A stretch of 64,000 nucleotides of DNA from Streptomyces sp. NRRL WC-3618 (lineage in GTDB: Bacteria; Actinomycetota; Actinomycetes; Streptomycetales; Streptomycetaceae): positions 1 through 64,000 of the forward strand of contig NZ_LGDW01000051.1 in assembly GCF_001280005.1 (NCBI RefSeq). Reading direction: 5' to 3'. The position numbers and the translations under genes were made by a program. How positions within the stretch are numbered: the stretch's first letter is position 1; each line of letters begins with the position of its first letter. The notes below the pieces were generated by a model. It was given only the letters and a program-made list of their open reading frames with translations. It was not told where the DNA came from and made no database searches. Below are positions 54,969 to 63,894 of the stretch, piece by piece.

Positions 54969-55853
54969 CTACGCCACGGTCAGTCCGGCTCGAGCCTGAT
55001 CGGACCGCGCGCCTGCGCCGAGAGAGTCGTCGCTCTGGTCCAGGGCGTCCCGTATGCCGGTCGCGACGGCGGGGTGCAGGGGCAGGGCGAGGTGGCCGAC
55101 GCCTGTGACCTGTACGTTCTGTGCCAGCAGGTCCGGGTGGTCGACGCAGGCCGACTCCAGCGGATCCATCAGGTGGTCCAGGTCGCTCCAGAAACTGACG
55201 AAACGCGTACGGCAGTCCGGCGCGGGCAGGCGCAGTTCCTCGATGACCTCCGAGCCGGGGCGCATCTGGCGGACGATCGGGTGCGCGTTGGCCAGCGGGG
55301 CGACCCGGGTGCCGGAGTGCGGGGTGCCGAGGGTGACGAGCGTACGGACGCGGAGGTCACCGCCGAGTCGCTGTACGTAGTAGCGCGCGATCAGGCCGCC
55401 CAGGCTGTGCCCGACGATGTCCACCCGCGGCTGGCCCGTGCGCCTGCAAATCTCCTCTATGTGCCGGCCGAGCAGTTCGGCAGCAGTGCGGATGTCGCAG
55501 GTCAGCGGGGAGTAGTTGAGCGACTCGACCTGCTGTCGGCCGTGCTGCGCCAAGGAGCGGCGCAGCAGGACGAAGACGGAGCGGTTGTCGATGAAGCCGT
55601 GCAGGAGGACGACCGGGGCCTTCGGCTCCGTCGGCAGGGGCGTGGCGCGGGTTTCGGGGAGCGAGGAGGGTTCCGGGTCCGGGGTCCGGCGTTCCTGGAC
55701 GATGCCCGACGGATAGAGAAGCAGATGCCCCGCCAGGATCGCGATCTCCAGGGCGGTCGCCTTGAGGAGAGCGATGGAGAGCCCCGTCAGCCTGATCGGC
55801 AGGACGCGCTCGCAGAGCGGAAGCATGGGCAAGACTGCCCGGATGACCTTCAT
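54969..55853 (-). CDS. Membrane-anchored alpha/beta-hydrolase, lipase-like
   Basis: 294 aa from an ATG behind a perfect AGGAGG. An N-terminal hydrophobic segment (LTGLSIALLKATALEIAILAG) acts as signal or anchor. The hydrolase fold begins APVVLLHGFIDNRSVFVLLRR; the nucleophile elbow is DIVGHSLGGLIARYYVQ, and LVTLGTPHSGT is typical of PGAP1/LipA-like esterases. A later Asp (SDLDHLMDP) and His (VTGVGHLALPLHP) can complete the triad. It probably hydrolyses lipid esters at the membrane; the substrate is unknown. Confidence 0.88.
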   Translation of the reverse strand: MKVIRAVLPMLPLCERVLPIRLTGLSIALLKATALEIAILAGHLLLYPSGIVQERRTPDPEPSSLPETRATPLPTEPKAPVVLLHGFIDNRSVFVLLRRSLAQHGRQQVESLNYSPLTCDIRTAAELLGRHIEEICRRTGQPRVDIVGHSLGGLIARYYVQRLGGDLRVRTLVTLGTPHSGTRVAPLANAHPIVRQMRPGSEVIEELRLPAPDCRTRFVSFWSDLDHLMDPLESACVDHPDLLAQNVQVTGVGHLALPLHPAVATGIRDALDQSDDSLGAGARSDQARAGLTVA

Positions 55854-56251
55854 GGCCGACCTCCTGTCGGCACCCGGGGGACTTCCCTGTCCCCTGTGTG
55901 CCCTCATGGGAGTCGCGACGAGAGCGGCCGGTGGTGGCGTCGGCGGTGGTACACGAGTGGGGCGTGTGGTCTGTGCGACGTCAAGGGATGGCGAAGCTCC
56001 TTGCCGTACGGCGACGAAGCTCCCCGCTGTCGTGCCTTCCTGCCCTTCGTGCCATCTCCGATGCACCGCACCTCCACGCCGCGCGGCTCGCGACGCGGTG
56101 GCACGACGACCTCGATGCGGCTCCCCTCGCGCCGGTCCCGCCGGTGCGCGGCGAACGTGTCCCACCATGTGATTTCCCCCTCGCCGAACGTCGCGAAACT
56201 GCCGGTTGAGGGATGCTTGACTTAACGTTCGTTCACTTCATGGAGGCAGTG
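55854..56251. other. Divergent intergenic region before icmB
   Basis: No gene is supported in these 398 bp. The only feature I can point to is the palindrome at 56222-56235 beside the icmB ribosome site. Confidence 0.4.
56222..56235. promoter_or_regulatory. Operator-like palindrome at the icmB promoter
   Basis: TTAACG-TT-CGTTCA is a 14-bp inverted repeat with one mismatch, directly after TTGAC (56217-56221). The form resembles operators of TetR-family fatty-acid or acyl-CoA regulators. No regulator gene is adjacent. Confidence 0.4.
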
Positions 56252-56668
56252 ATGGGTGTGGCAGCCGGTCCGATCCGCGTGGTGGTGGCGAAGCCGGGGC
56301 TCGACGGCCACGATCGCGGGGCCAAGGTGATCGCGCGGGCACTGCGGGATGCGGGTATGGAGGTCATCTACACCGGCCTTCACCAGACTCCCGAACAGAT
56401 CGTCGACACGGCGATCCAGGAGGACGCCGACGCCATTGGGCTCTCTGTCCTTTCCGGTGCGCACAACACGCTTTTCGCGGCCGTGATCGACCTTCTGCGA
56501 GAGCGGGACGCGGACGACATCAAGGTGTTCGGGGGCGGGATCATTCCCGAGACGGACATCGCGGCGCTCAAGGAGCTGGGCGTCGCGGAGATTTTCACTC
56601 CCGGTGCGACCACGGCTTCGGTTGTGGACTGGGTGCGGGGGCATGTACGGGAGTCTGCTGGGTCGTAG
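56252..56668 (+). CDS. icmB: Isobutyryl-CoA mutase small (B12-binding) subunit
   Basis: 138 aa from the ATG at 56252 after GGAGG. It is a stand-alone cobalamin-binding domain: [21 protein letters not shown] contains DxHxxG with the cobalt-ligand His, then [13 protein letters not shown] and [20 protein letters not shown]. The size and sequence match IcmB, which pairs with a separately encoded IcmA to interconvert isobutyryl- and n-butyryl-CoA. The large subunit is not in this window. The homologous C-terminal domain of methylmalonyl-CoA mutase is the main alternative. Confidence 0.85.
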   Translation: MGVAAGPIRVVVAKPGLDGHDRGAKVIARALRDAGMEVIYTGLHQTPEQIVDTAIQEDADAIGLSVLSGAHNTLFAAVIDLLRERDADDIKVFGGGIIPETDIAALKELGVAEIFTPGATTASVVDWVRGHVRESAGS

Positions 56669-56699
56669 GGCTTCGGTGTGGATGGTGCCTGGCCGCAGG

Positions 56700-58403
56700 T
56701 CAAGCATCTCCCACCCGCGCGTCCGTCGCCAGTTCTTCCGCCATCGCCGCCCGCAGCCGCAACGTGCCCACCAGGCGCTGGAACGCCTCGGCCCAGTAGG
56801 TGCCCGCGCCCGGTGAGGCGTCCTCGCCTTCGTCGGGGATCGCCAGCAGGCCGTCGAGACGGCCGGCCTCGCAGGGGTCCAGGCAGCGTTCCGCCAGCCC
56901 CATCACCCCGCTGAAGCTCCATGGGTAGCTGCCCGCGTCCCGCGCGATGTCGAGCGCGTCGACGACTGCCCGCCCGAGCGGCGGAGCCCACGGCACCGCG
57001 CACACCCCGAGCAACTGGAATGCCTCGGACAGGCCGTGCGTCGCGATGAATCCGGCCACCCATTCGGCCCGTTCGGCGGAATCGAGCGTGGCGAGCAGCT
57101 TCGCCCGCTCCGCCAGGGACACCGCGCCGGGCCCGCCCGCCTCGGGTGTCGAGGGTGAGCCGAGGAGCGCCCGGGCCCAGCCGGCGTCCCGCTGCCGCAC
57201 CGCCGCCCGGCACCACGCGGCGTGCAGCTCGCTCTGCCAGTCGTCGGCCACCGGCAGCGCCACGATCTCCTCCGGAGTACGCCCGCCGAGCCGCCCAGGC
57301 CACGATCCGAGCGGGGCGGCCTCCACCAACTGGCCGAGCCACCACGACCGTTCACCGCGCCCGGACGGGGCCTTCGCCACGACGCCGTCCCGTTCCATAC
57401 CGGCGTCGCACTCGTGCGGCGCCTCCACGACGAGCGAGGGCCCACCGTTCGCATCGCCGCTGCCCCCGCTCATGCCGTCCGCGCTGTTCGTGTGGTCGAG
57501 CGCCACGCACGTTCCGGCCCGGACCGCCATCCGCGCGGCGAGCGCCGAATCCGGCAGCGCCGACAGCAACTCCGCGGCCGTCGCCCGGACGTTGCGGCTG
57601 CGGTCGGCCAACGCCCGCTCCAGGAAGGGCTCGTCCTCGGAACGCAGCCCCGTGCGGAGCGAGTCGAGGAACATCAGCCGGTCCTCGGCCCGTTCCGTCG
57701 GCCAGGTCGTCTCCAGCAACTCTCGGGCGGCAGCGGGCTCCCGCGCGCGTATCGCCGCGAGGAGGGAGACCCGCTCGGCGAACAGACCCTCCTGCCAGAG
57801 CCGCTGGATCCGCTCGGTCTCCTCCGCCCCGGGCAGGGCCGTACCCCCGCCCGGGGTGGCGCGCAGGGCGAATCGCCAGTCCGTGTTCAGCCGGGCGAGC
57901 CACAGTGCGCGCGGGCCGGCGAACTCCAGCGCCGCAGGCCGCAGATCCGTACGCCCTCTGGCCGCGTCGAGCAATGCGGGCAGCGTCTGGGGAGGGGCCG
58001 CGAAACCGTGCGCGTTCGCCGCCGCGAGCCACTGGGGCAGCAGCTCCATCAGGTCCGGCGCCGTGCCCCGGCGACCGCTGCCGCCGGGGATGCCGGGCCG
58101 GTCGGCCAGCAGCAGGGACAGCCTGCGGGCCGCTGCGGGGGGCAGCAGCGGGCGCGGGTCCGCCGCGGCGGGCTCAGGTCGCGCGGCGGCCCGGGCCGGC
58201 CGCAGCCCCGCTCGCCGCCGTACGGTCTCCACGGCCGCGGCGTCGAGGAGCGCGACCGGCGCCTGTCTGCCCGGCGGGCAGCCCGGGGGCGTACGCCGCT
58301 CCGTGCCGAGCAGTGCCGCGGTGACCAGTTCCTCCCAGGCGCCCGCTGCGGGTGCACCCAGGGGAGCCGAGTCCTCGGGGGCGGAGGCCCTACTGCCGTT
58401 CAT
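56700..58403 (-). CDS. DUF5691 domain protein of the MoxR-SWIM cluster
   Basis: 567 aa from the ATG at 58403, behind GGAAAGGGA. The protein is Ala/Leu/Arg-rich and mostly helical, with heat-repeat-like stretches (LLSALPDSALAARMAVRAG; DEPFLERALADRSRNVRATAAELL). Conserved family pieces include WEELVTAALLGTERR near the N-terminus and WSFSGVMGLAERCLDP near the end. No catalytic motif is seen. It lies 101 bp downstream of the SWIM gene on the same strand, in a genus-conserved neighbourhood, so it is probably a partner or scaffold of that system. Confidence 0.78.
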   Translation of the reverse strand: MNGSRASAPEDSAPLGAPAAGAWEELVTAALLGTERRTPPGCPPGRQAPVALLDAAAVETVRRRAGLRPARAAARPEPAAADPRPLLPPAAARRLSLLLADRPGIPGGSGRRGTAPDLMELLPQWLAAANAHGFAAPPQTLPALLDAARGRTDLRPAALEFAGPRALWLARLNTDWRFALRATPGGGTALPGAEETERIQRLWQEGLFAERVSLLAAIRAREPAAARELLETTWPTERAEDRLMFLDSLRTGLRSEDEPFLERALADRSRNVRATAAELLSALPDSALAARMAVRAGTCVALDHTNSADGMSGGSGDANGGPSLVVEAPHECDAGMERDGVVAKAPSGRGERSWWLGQLVEAAPLGSWPGRLGGRTPEEIVALPVADDWQSELHAAWCRAAVRQRDAGWARALLGSPSTPEAGGPGAVSLAERAKLLATLDSAERAEWVAGFIATHGLSEAFQLLGVCAVPWAPPLGRAVVDALDIARDAGSYPWSFSGVMGLAERCLDPCEAGRLDGLLAIPDEGEDASPGAGTYWAEAFQRLVGTLRLRAAMAEELATDARVGDA

Positions 58404-58504
58404 GAGATTCCCTTTCCTCGGAAGCCGGCGATCGCTCGGTCGTTCGTCATTCGGTCGTTCGAGTCGTCCGGTCGGGAGTTGTGGAGGCGCGGAGTGCGCG
58501 TGCC

Positions 58505-59857
58505 TCAGCACAGGGGGATCGCCTGTCCCACCGCCCCGTCCGGCCAGACGGTGAGCGGGGTGAAACCCTGGTGACCGCACTCGCCGAAGACCGTGACGGG
58601 GGCGCCGCCCGAGAGAGCGACGAGGCGCCACAGGCCGGGGTGAGCGATGGCGGAGGAGGTCAGGGGCAGCGCCAAGTCGGTGTCGGCGTCCGCCAGTTGC
58701 CAGGAGCCGCCGTCCGGGACCGGTATGACGCGGTTCAGCGTCACCGGGTACGAGTCCAGCCAGGGGTCGCCCTGGAGCGCGTCCCCGTAGAGCTCCGCCG
58801 CGCGTGTGGTCGTCGTCCCCGGCGGCCGTACGTCCGTCGGCGCGGGAGGGGTGAACCGCTCGCCCAACGACGCCCGCAACTGCCCGGCGCCCGGATACCC
58901 GGACACCTCCGCCTCGAAGGCCAGCCCGACCGGCAGCGCCAGTTCGGGGGCGCGGCCGGCTGCCCCGTACGAGAGGAGCAGCGCGGTGCGGCCCGACTCC
59001 GCGCCGTGCAGCCAGATCCGGCGGGTCGTGAGGCGGGCGTCCGCCGTCTCGTACTGGGCGAGGACCAGCCAGCGGTCGCGCACCGGCGGGCCGTCCGCGG
59101 AGCCGGGCAGGCCGATCCGTGACCGTACCGTCGCCGCCAGGCCGTCCGGCAGCTCGTCCCGGCGCAGCCAGCCCCGGTCGAGGAGGTGGAGCAGTGCGCA
59201 CTCCTCCAGCAGCCGCACCGGCCAGCCCGGGCCGGACGCCGGTATCGCCCCCAACTCCCTTACTCGGGCGGCCAGTCCGGGGGCCTGCGCGTCCACCATG
59301 CGGGCCGCGGTCTCCTCCCACAGCCCGTACCCCGCCTGCTCCGCTGTGGCCAGGCCGCCGCGCAGCAGGTCGGCGAGGCGCTGCTCCAGCTCCGTCGCCC
59401 CCGCCGTGATCCGCTCGGCCCGGCGCTCCGATCTGCGCCGCGCCGCCTCCGGATCACCGGAGGGGGAACCGGCCGCCCCCGCCGCCCGTTTCTCCTCCGT
59501 CCGCTTCCGTCGCCCCGCCAGCCACTCCTCCGCCCAGCCCGGCGCCTCCCCTCGCGGCACCGCGCCGTCCTCGCCCGCCCAGAGCAGCAGCAGTCCGAGC
59601 GCGTGCTTGCACGGAAACTTGCGGCTCGGACAACTGCACTTGTACGCGGGCCCGGTGGCGTCCGCGATGTCGACGACCGTCTGATACGGCTTGCTGCCAC
59701 TGCCCTTGCACAGTCCCCACACCGTCCCCTCGTCAGAACTGCCGGCCTCCGACCACGGCCCGGCCGCGCCGAGTTTGCTTCCCGCTTTGCGTGACGAGAC
59801 GTCAGGCGCCAGTGCCAGCACCTGATCCGCCGTCCAGCGCACCCCCTGCTGAGTCAT
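58505..59857 (-). CDS. SWIM zinc-finger protein (YehQ-like)
   Basis: 450 aa from the ATG at 59857. The promoter at 59865-59887 puts transcription start at this ATG, so it is probably leaderless. The SWIM motif is CSCPSRKFPCKH at about residues 75-86 (CxC-x6-CxH), preceded by the usual strand (YQTVVDIADATGPAYK). The remaining 350 residues are Ala/Leu-rich and helical, then beta-rich near the end. SWIM domains bind DNA or protein. It resembles the YehQ component of MoxR/VWA gene clusters. Confidence 0.85.
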   Translation of the reverse strand: MTQQGVRWTADQVLALAPDVSSRKAGSKLGAAGPWSEAGSSDEGTVWGLCKGSGSKPYQTVVDIADATGPAYKCSCPSRKFPCKHALGLLLLWAGEDGAVPRGEAPGWAEEWLAGRRKRTEEKRAAGAAGSPSGDPEAARRRSERRAERITAGATELEQRLADLLRGGLATAEQAGYGLWEETAARMVDAQAPGLAARVRELGAIPASGPGWPVRLLEECALLHLLDRGWLRRDELPDGLAATVRSRIGLPGSADGPPVRDRWLVLAQYETADARLTTRRIWLHGAESGRTALLLSYGAAGRAPELALPVGLAFEAEVSGYPGAGQLRASLGERFTPPAPTDVRPPGTTTTRAAELYGDALQGDPWLDSYPVTLNRVIPVPDGGSWQLADADTDLALPLTSSAIAHPGLWRLVALSGGAPVTVFGECGHQGFTPLTVWPDGAVGQAIPLC

Positions 59858-59864
59858 GACATCG

Positions 59865-59887
59865 AAGGTAGATCCCGGCACTGACAA
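59865..59887 (-). promoter_or_regulatory. RecA-NDp/PafBC-type DNA-damage promoter, SWIM side
   Basis: Minus strand: TTGTCAGTG (59879-59887), eight bases, TACCTT (59865-59870). This is an exact match to the LexA-independent damage promoter tTGTCRGTG-N8-TAnnnT described for mycobacteria. Confidence 0.78.
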
Positions 59888-59948
59888 TCGGCCCTCGGCC
59901 CGCTCCCCGCTCGGCTTCCGAAATCACATTTCCGCAGGTCAGAACGCA

Positions 59949-59971
59949 TTGTCAGTGGCGTGGTGCAGTGT
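59949..59971 (+). promoter_or_regulatory. RecA-NDp/PafBC-type DNA-damage promoter, MoxR side
   Basis: TTGTCAGTG (59949-59957), eight bases, CAGTGT (59966-59971). It matches the same motif except C for T at the first -10 base. With the opposite copy it forms the inverted repeat CACTGACAAT...ATTGTCAGTG. Confidence 0.72.
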
Positions 59972-60024
59972 GGTCACCAGATCCGAACGGGCCAAGACCG
60001 GCCGAGCTGGAGGGGGACCGAGCC

Positions 60025-61170
60025 ATGCCTGTTTCCGCTGAACCGACATCCGTCGACCCGCGTCACGAGCAGTCCGCGCACGCGAACGGCACGGAGGAAC
60101 TGCGCCCGCACGCCGAGGACGCCTTCGCCGCCGAACTCGCGGCGCTGGCCGCGCAGGACGACCGCCCGCGCCCCGCCCGTTGGAAACTCTCGCCGTGGGC
60201 GGTGGCGACCTATCTGCAGGGCGGCACCCTGCCCGACGGCACCGTGATCACCCCGAAGTACGTGGGCCCGCGCCGCATCGTCGAGGTCGCCGTCACCACC
60301 CTCGCGACCGACCGTGCCCTGCTGCTGCTCGGCGTGCCCGGCACGGCGAAGACCTGGGTGTCCGAGCACCTGGCGGCGGCCGTCAGCGGAGACTCGACAC
60401 TGCTGGTCCAGGGCACGGCCGGCACGCCGGAAGAGGCGATCCGGTACGGCTGGAACTACGCGCGGCTGCTCGCGCACGGTCCGAGCCGCGAGGCTCTCGT
60501 ACCCAGCCCCGTCATGCGGGCGATGGCGGAGGGGATGACGGCCCGTATCGAGGAGCTGACCCGTATTCCGGCCGACGTACAGGACACGCTGATCACGATC
60601 CTGTCGGAAAAGACGCTGCCGATACCGGAGTTGGGCCAGGAGGTGCAGGCGGTACGCGGGTTCAACGTGATCGCGACGGCCAACGACCGCGACCGCGGGG
60701 TCAACGAGCTGTCCAGCGCCCTGCGTCGGCGCTTCAACACGGTTGTGCTGCCGCTGCCGGAGAGCGCCGACGCCGAGGTCGACATCGTCTCGCGCCGGGT
60801 CGACCAGATCGGCCGCTCGCTCGACCTGCCGGCCGTACCGGACGGCGTCGACGAGATCCGACGGGTCGTGACCGTCTTCCGTGAACTGCGCGACGGCATC
60901 ACGTCGGACGGCCGGACCAAGCTGAAGTCGCCGAGCGGCACTCTGTCCACGGCCGAGGCGATCTCGGTCGTCACCAACGGCCTGGCCCTGGCGGCCCACT
61001 TCGGCGACGGCGTCCTGCGGGCCTCCGACGTCGCCGCCGGTCTCCTCGGCGCCGTCGTCCGCGATCCGGCGGCCGACCGGGTCGTGTGGCAGGAATACCT
61101 GGAGGCGGTGGTCCGCGAGCGGGACGGCTGGAAGGACTTCTACCGGGCGTGCCGAGAGGTGAGCGCATGA
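60025..61170 (+). CDS. MoxR-type AAA+ ATPase (YehL-like)
   Basis: 381 aa from the ATG at 60025 behind AGGGGGA. Walker A LLLGVPGTAKTW, the GTAGTPEEAIRYGWNYARLL insertion typical of the group, sensor 1 region FNVIATANDRDRGVNELSSALRRRF and the arginine finger, and a helical lid (about 255-375). MoxR ATPases act with VWA-domain partners as chaperones that assemble or activate target complexes. The following DUF5682 and probable VWA genes support that role. Transcription starts from a damage-type promoter. Confidence 0.9.
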   Translation: MPVSAEPTSVDPRHEQSAHANGTEELRPHAEDAFAAELAALAAQDDRPRPARWKLSPWAVATYLQGGTLPDGTVITPKYVGPRRIVEVAVTTLATDRALLLLGVPGTAKTWVSEHLAAAVSGDSTLLVQGTAGTPEEAIRYGWNYARLLAHGPSREALVPSPVMRAMAEGMTARIEELTRIPADVQDTLITILSEKTLPIPELGQEVQAVRGFNVIATANDRDRGVNELSSALRRRFNTVVLPLPESADAEVDIVSRRVDQIGRSLDLPAVPDGVDEIRRVVTVFRELRDGITSDGRTKLKSPSGTLSTAEAISVVTNGLALAAHFGDGVLRASDVAAGLLGAVVRDPAADRVVWQEYLEAVVRERDGWKDFYRACREVSA

Positions 61171-61305
61171 GCCGGGACGCGGGCGTGGGCGGACGGGGCG
61201 TGAGTACGGGATGTCGGTGGGGGGAGATTCGGTGCTCGTGCGGGTCGGTGCGGTGAGCGCGGCTGTTGGTGACGACGGCTCGACGTGGCGCGGGAGGGAG
61301 ACGGC

Positions 61306-63894
61306 GTGACGGACACGGAGGGTGGCACCGGGCCGCTGCTGCTCGGCGTGCGGCATCACGGGCCCGGGTCGGCGCGGGCGGTGCGGGCCGCGCTGTCGGC
61401 GGCGCGGCCGGCGGTCGTCCTGATCGAGGGGCCGCCCGAGGCCGACGCACTGGTCCCGCTGGCCGCCGACGAGGACATGCGGCCACCGGTCGCCCTGCTG
61501 GCCCACGCCGTGGACGAACCCGGCCGCTCGGCGTTCTGGCCGCTGGCCGAGTTCTCCCCGGAGTGGGTGGCGATCCGCTGGGCCCTGGAACACGGGGTCC
61601 CCGCCCGTTTCATCGACCTCCCCGCCACGCACACGCTGGCATGGAAGAGCGAGGGGGACGGATCCGACGGCCGGGCCTCGGACACGGACACGGATGCGGG
61701 CTCGGACACGGGTGCGAACGCGGAGGTCGATGTGCGGGTCGATCCGCTCGCCGTGCTCGCACACACCGGTGGCTACGACGATCCGGAACGTTGGTGGGAA
61801 GACGTCGTCGAGCACCGGGGGGCTGGGAGCGGGGACGTGTTCGCTCCTTTCGAGGTGCTCGAAGAGGCCATGGGTGCGCTGCGGGAGGCGTACGGGACCG
61901 GGGGCCATGACCGGGACCCGGTGCGGGAGGCGTACATGCGGCTCCAAGTGCGGGGCGCGCAGCGGGAGTTCGGGGACGCGGCGGTGGCCGTGGTGTGCGG
62001 CGCCTGGCATGTGCCCGCGCTGCGGCAGAGGGTCACCGTCGCCGCCGACCGGGCGCTGCTGAAGGGGCTGCCCAAGGTCAAGGTGGACGTGACCTGGGTG
62101 CCGTGGACGCATCGCAGGCTCGCGCGGGCCAGCGGATACGGGGCGGGCATCGACTCGCCCGGCTGGTACGGGCACCTGTTCGGAGCGCGGGACCGGCCGG
62201 TCGAGCGGTGGATGACCAAGGTGGCGGGGCTGTTGCGCGACGAGGACAGGATCGTCTCCTCGGCGCATGTCATCGAGGCGGTGCGGCTGGCGGAGACGCT
62301 CGCCGCGATGCGGGGCCGCCCGCTGCCGGGGCTGACCGAGACCACCGACGCCGTGCGGGCGGTGATGTGCGAGGGCTCGGACGTGCCGCTGGCCCTGGTG
62401 CACGACCGGCTCGTGGTCGGGGACGTGCTCGGGGAGGTCCCCGAGTCGGCGCCCGCAGTGCCGTTGCAGCGCGACCTGACGAGGATCCAGCGTCGGCTGC
62501 GGCTCAAACCGGAGGCGCTGGAACGGGAGTTGGAGCTCGACCTGCGCAAGGAGACCGACGCCGCGCGCAGTCGGCTGCTGCACCGGCTGCGACTGCTCGG
62601 CGTCGGCTGGGGCGAGCGCGCGGCGTCGCGTGGCAGTACCGGTACGTTCCGGGAGACGTGGCGGCTGCGGTGGGAGCCCGAGCTGGCGGTACGGGTCGCG
62701 GAGGCCGGCGTGTGGGGGACGACGGTGCTGTCGGCGGCGACCGCCAGAGCGGAGGCCGACGCCGTCGGCGCGGGGTCACTGGCCGACGTGACGGCACTCG
62801 CCGAGCGCTGTCTGCTCGCCGAACTGTCCGAGGCGCTCCCCGTCGTGATGCGCGTCCTCGCCGACCGCGCGGCCCTGGACGCTGACGTGGGCCACCTGGC
62901 CCAGGCCCTGCCGGCGCTGGTCCGGTCCCTGCGCTACGGCGACGTACGCGGCACGGACACCCGGGCGCTGGCCGAGGTCGCGGAGGGCCTGGCCGAACGC
63001 GTCTTCGTCGGCCTGCCCCCGGCCTGCGCGGCGCTCGACACGGACGCGGCGGAGGAGATGCGACGCCACGTGGACGCGGTCCACGGGGCGGTGGGGCTTC
63101 TCAGCGAGACCGCGACCCCGGCGCGGGAGAGAGCTCCGGCGCCGGGAGGGTTTCCAGATGACACCGAGGCTGCGGCGGCCTCTACGGGCGCGGTCACCGA
63201 GGGCGCCGCTACCGAGACGGTCGCGAGGCCCTCCGAGCTGGGGGAACCTGGTGAGTCCGGGGCGGTTTCCGGGGGTGGTTCTGGCGCCGCCCCTGCGAGC
63301 AGGGTTGTGGATGTCGCCGGGTCGGGACAGTACGGCGATCTGCGGCGGCGTTGGCACGTCGTGCTTCGGGGGTTGGCCGGGCGGGACAGTGTGGCCGGAG
63401 TGGTGCGGGGGCGGGCCGTGCGGCTGTTGCTGGACGACGGGGAGTTGGCGCAGGACGAGGCGGCGGTGCTCATGGGGCTCGTGCTGTCGCCGGGCACGGC
63501 GCCGGGGGACGCGGCCGCGTGGATCGAGGGGTTCGTCGGGGGCGGATCCGGGGCCGGGATGCTGCTCGTGCATGACACGCGGCTGCTCGGGCTGGTCGAC
63601 GCCTGGCTGACCGGGGTGCCGGCGGAGGCGTTCACCGATGTGCTGCCCCTGCTGAGGCGCACCTTCTCGGCGTACGAGCCCGGGGTGCGCAGAACGCTGG
63701 GGGAACTGGTCCGGCGCGGGCCGGGGGAGCGTGGGAACACGGTGATCGGCGCCGCCGCTCTGCCGGGCTTCGCGCCCGAGCTCGACACTCGGCGAGCGGA
63801 TGCCGTGCTGGCGGTGGTGCGGCTGCTGCTGGGGCCGGCGGACGCGGGCGACGGGGGCGTCGATGACAGCAACCTTGTGGGGGTGGGGACATGA
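61306..63894 (+). CDS. DUF5682 family protein (YehM-like)
   Basis: 862 aa from a GTG at 61306 behind GGGAGG. The start LLLGVRHHGPGSARAVRAAL and IEGPPEADALVPL are the family signature, and GAWHVPALRQ with KVKVDVTWVPWTHRRL follow; the N-terminal third recalls TraB/ChaN-like folds with conserved His and Glu residues. A low-complexity Asp/Thr/Ala stretch lies at about 120-145 and a Gly/Ala/Glu linker at about 605-660. The C-terminal part is helical (LRRTFSAYEPGVRRTLGELV). Its biochemical role is unknown. It overlaps the next gene by four bases. Confidence 0.82.
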   Translation: MTDTEGGTGPLLLGVRHHGPGSARAVRAALSAARPAVVLIEGPPEADALVPLAADEDMRPPVALLAHAVDEPGRSAFWPLAEFSPEWVAIRWALEHGVPARFIDLPATHTLAWKSEGDGSDGRASDTDTDAGSDTGANAEVDVRVDPLAVLAHTGGYDDPERWWEDVVEHRGAGSGDVFAPFEVLEEAMGALREAYGTGGHDRDPVREAYMRLQVRGAQREFGDAAVAVVCGAWHVPALRQRVTVAADRALLKGLPKVKVDVTWVPWTHRRLARASGYGAGIDSPGWYGHLFGARDRPVERWMTKVAGLLRDEDRIVSSAHVIEAVRLAETLAAMRGRPLPGLTETTDAVRAVMCEGSDVPLALVHDRLVVGDVLGEVPESAPAVPLQRDLTRIQRRLRLKPEALERELELDLRKETDAARSRLLHRLRLLGVGWGERAASRGSTGTFRETWRLRWEPELAVRVAEAGVWGTTVLSAATARAEADAVGAGSLADVTALAERCLLAELSEALPVVMRVLADRAALDADVGHLAQALPALVRSLRYGDVRGTDTRALAEVAEGLAERVFVGLPPACAALDTDAAEEMRRHVDAVHGAVGLLSETATPARERAPAPGGFPDDTEAAAASTGAVTEGAATETVARPSELGEPGESGAVSGGGSGAAPASRVVDVAGSGQYGDLRRRWHVVLRGLAGRDSVAGVVRGRAVRLLLDDGELAQDEAAVLMGLVLSPGTAPGDAAAWIEGFVGGGSGAGMLLVHDTRLLGLVDAWLTGVPAEAFTDVLPLLRRTFSAYEPGVRRTLGELVRRGPGERGNTVIGAAALPGFAPELDTRRADAVLAVVRLLLGPADAGDGGVDDSNLVGVGT

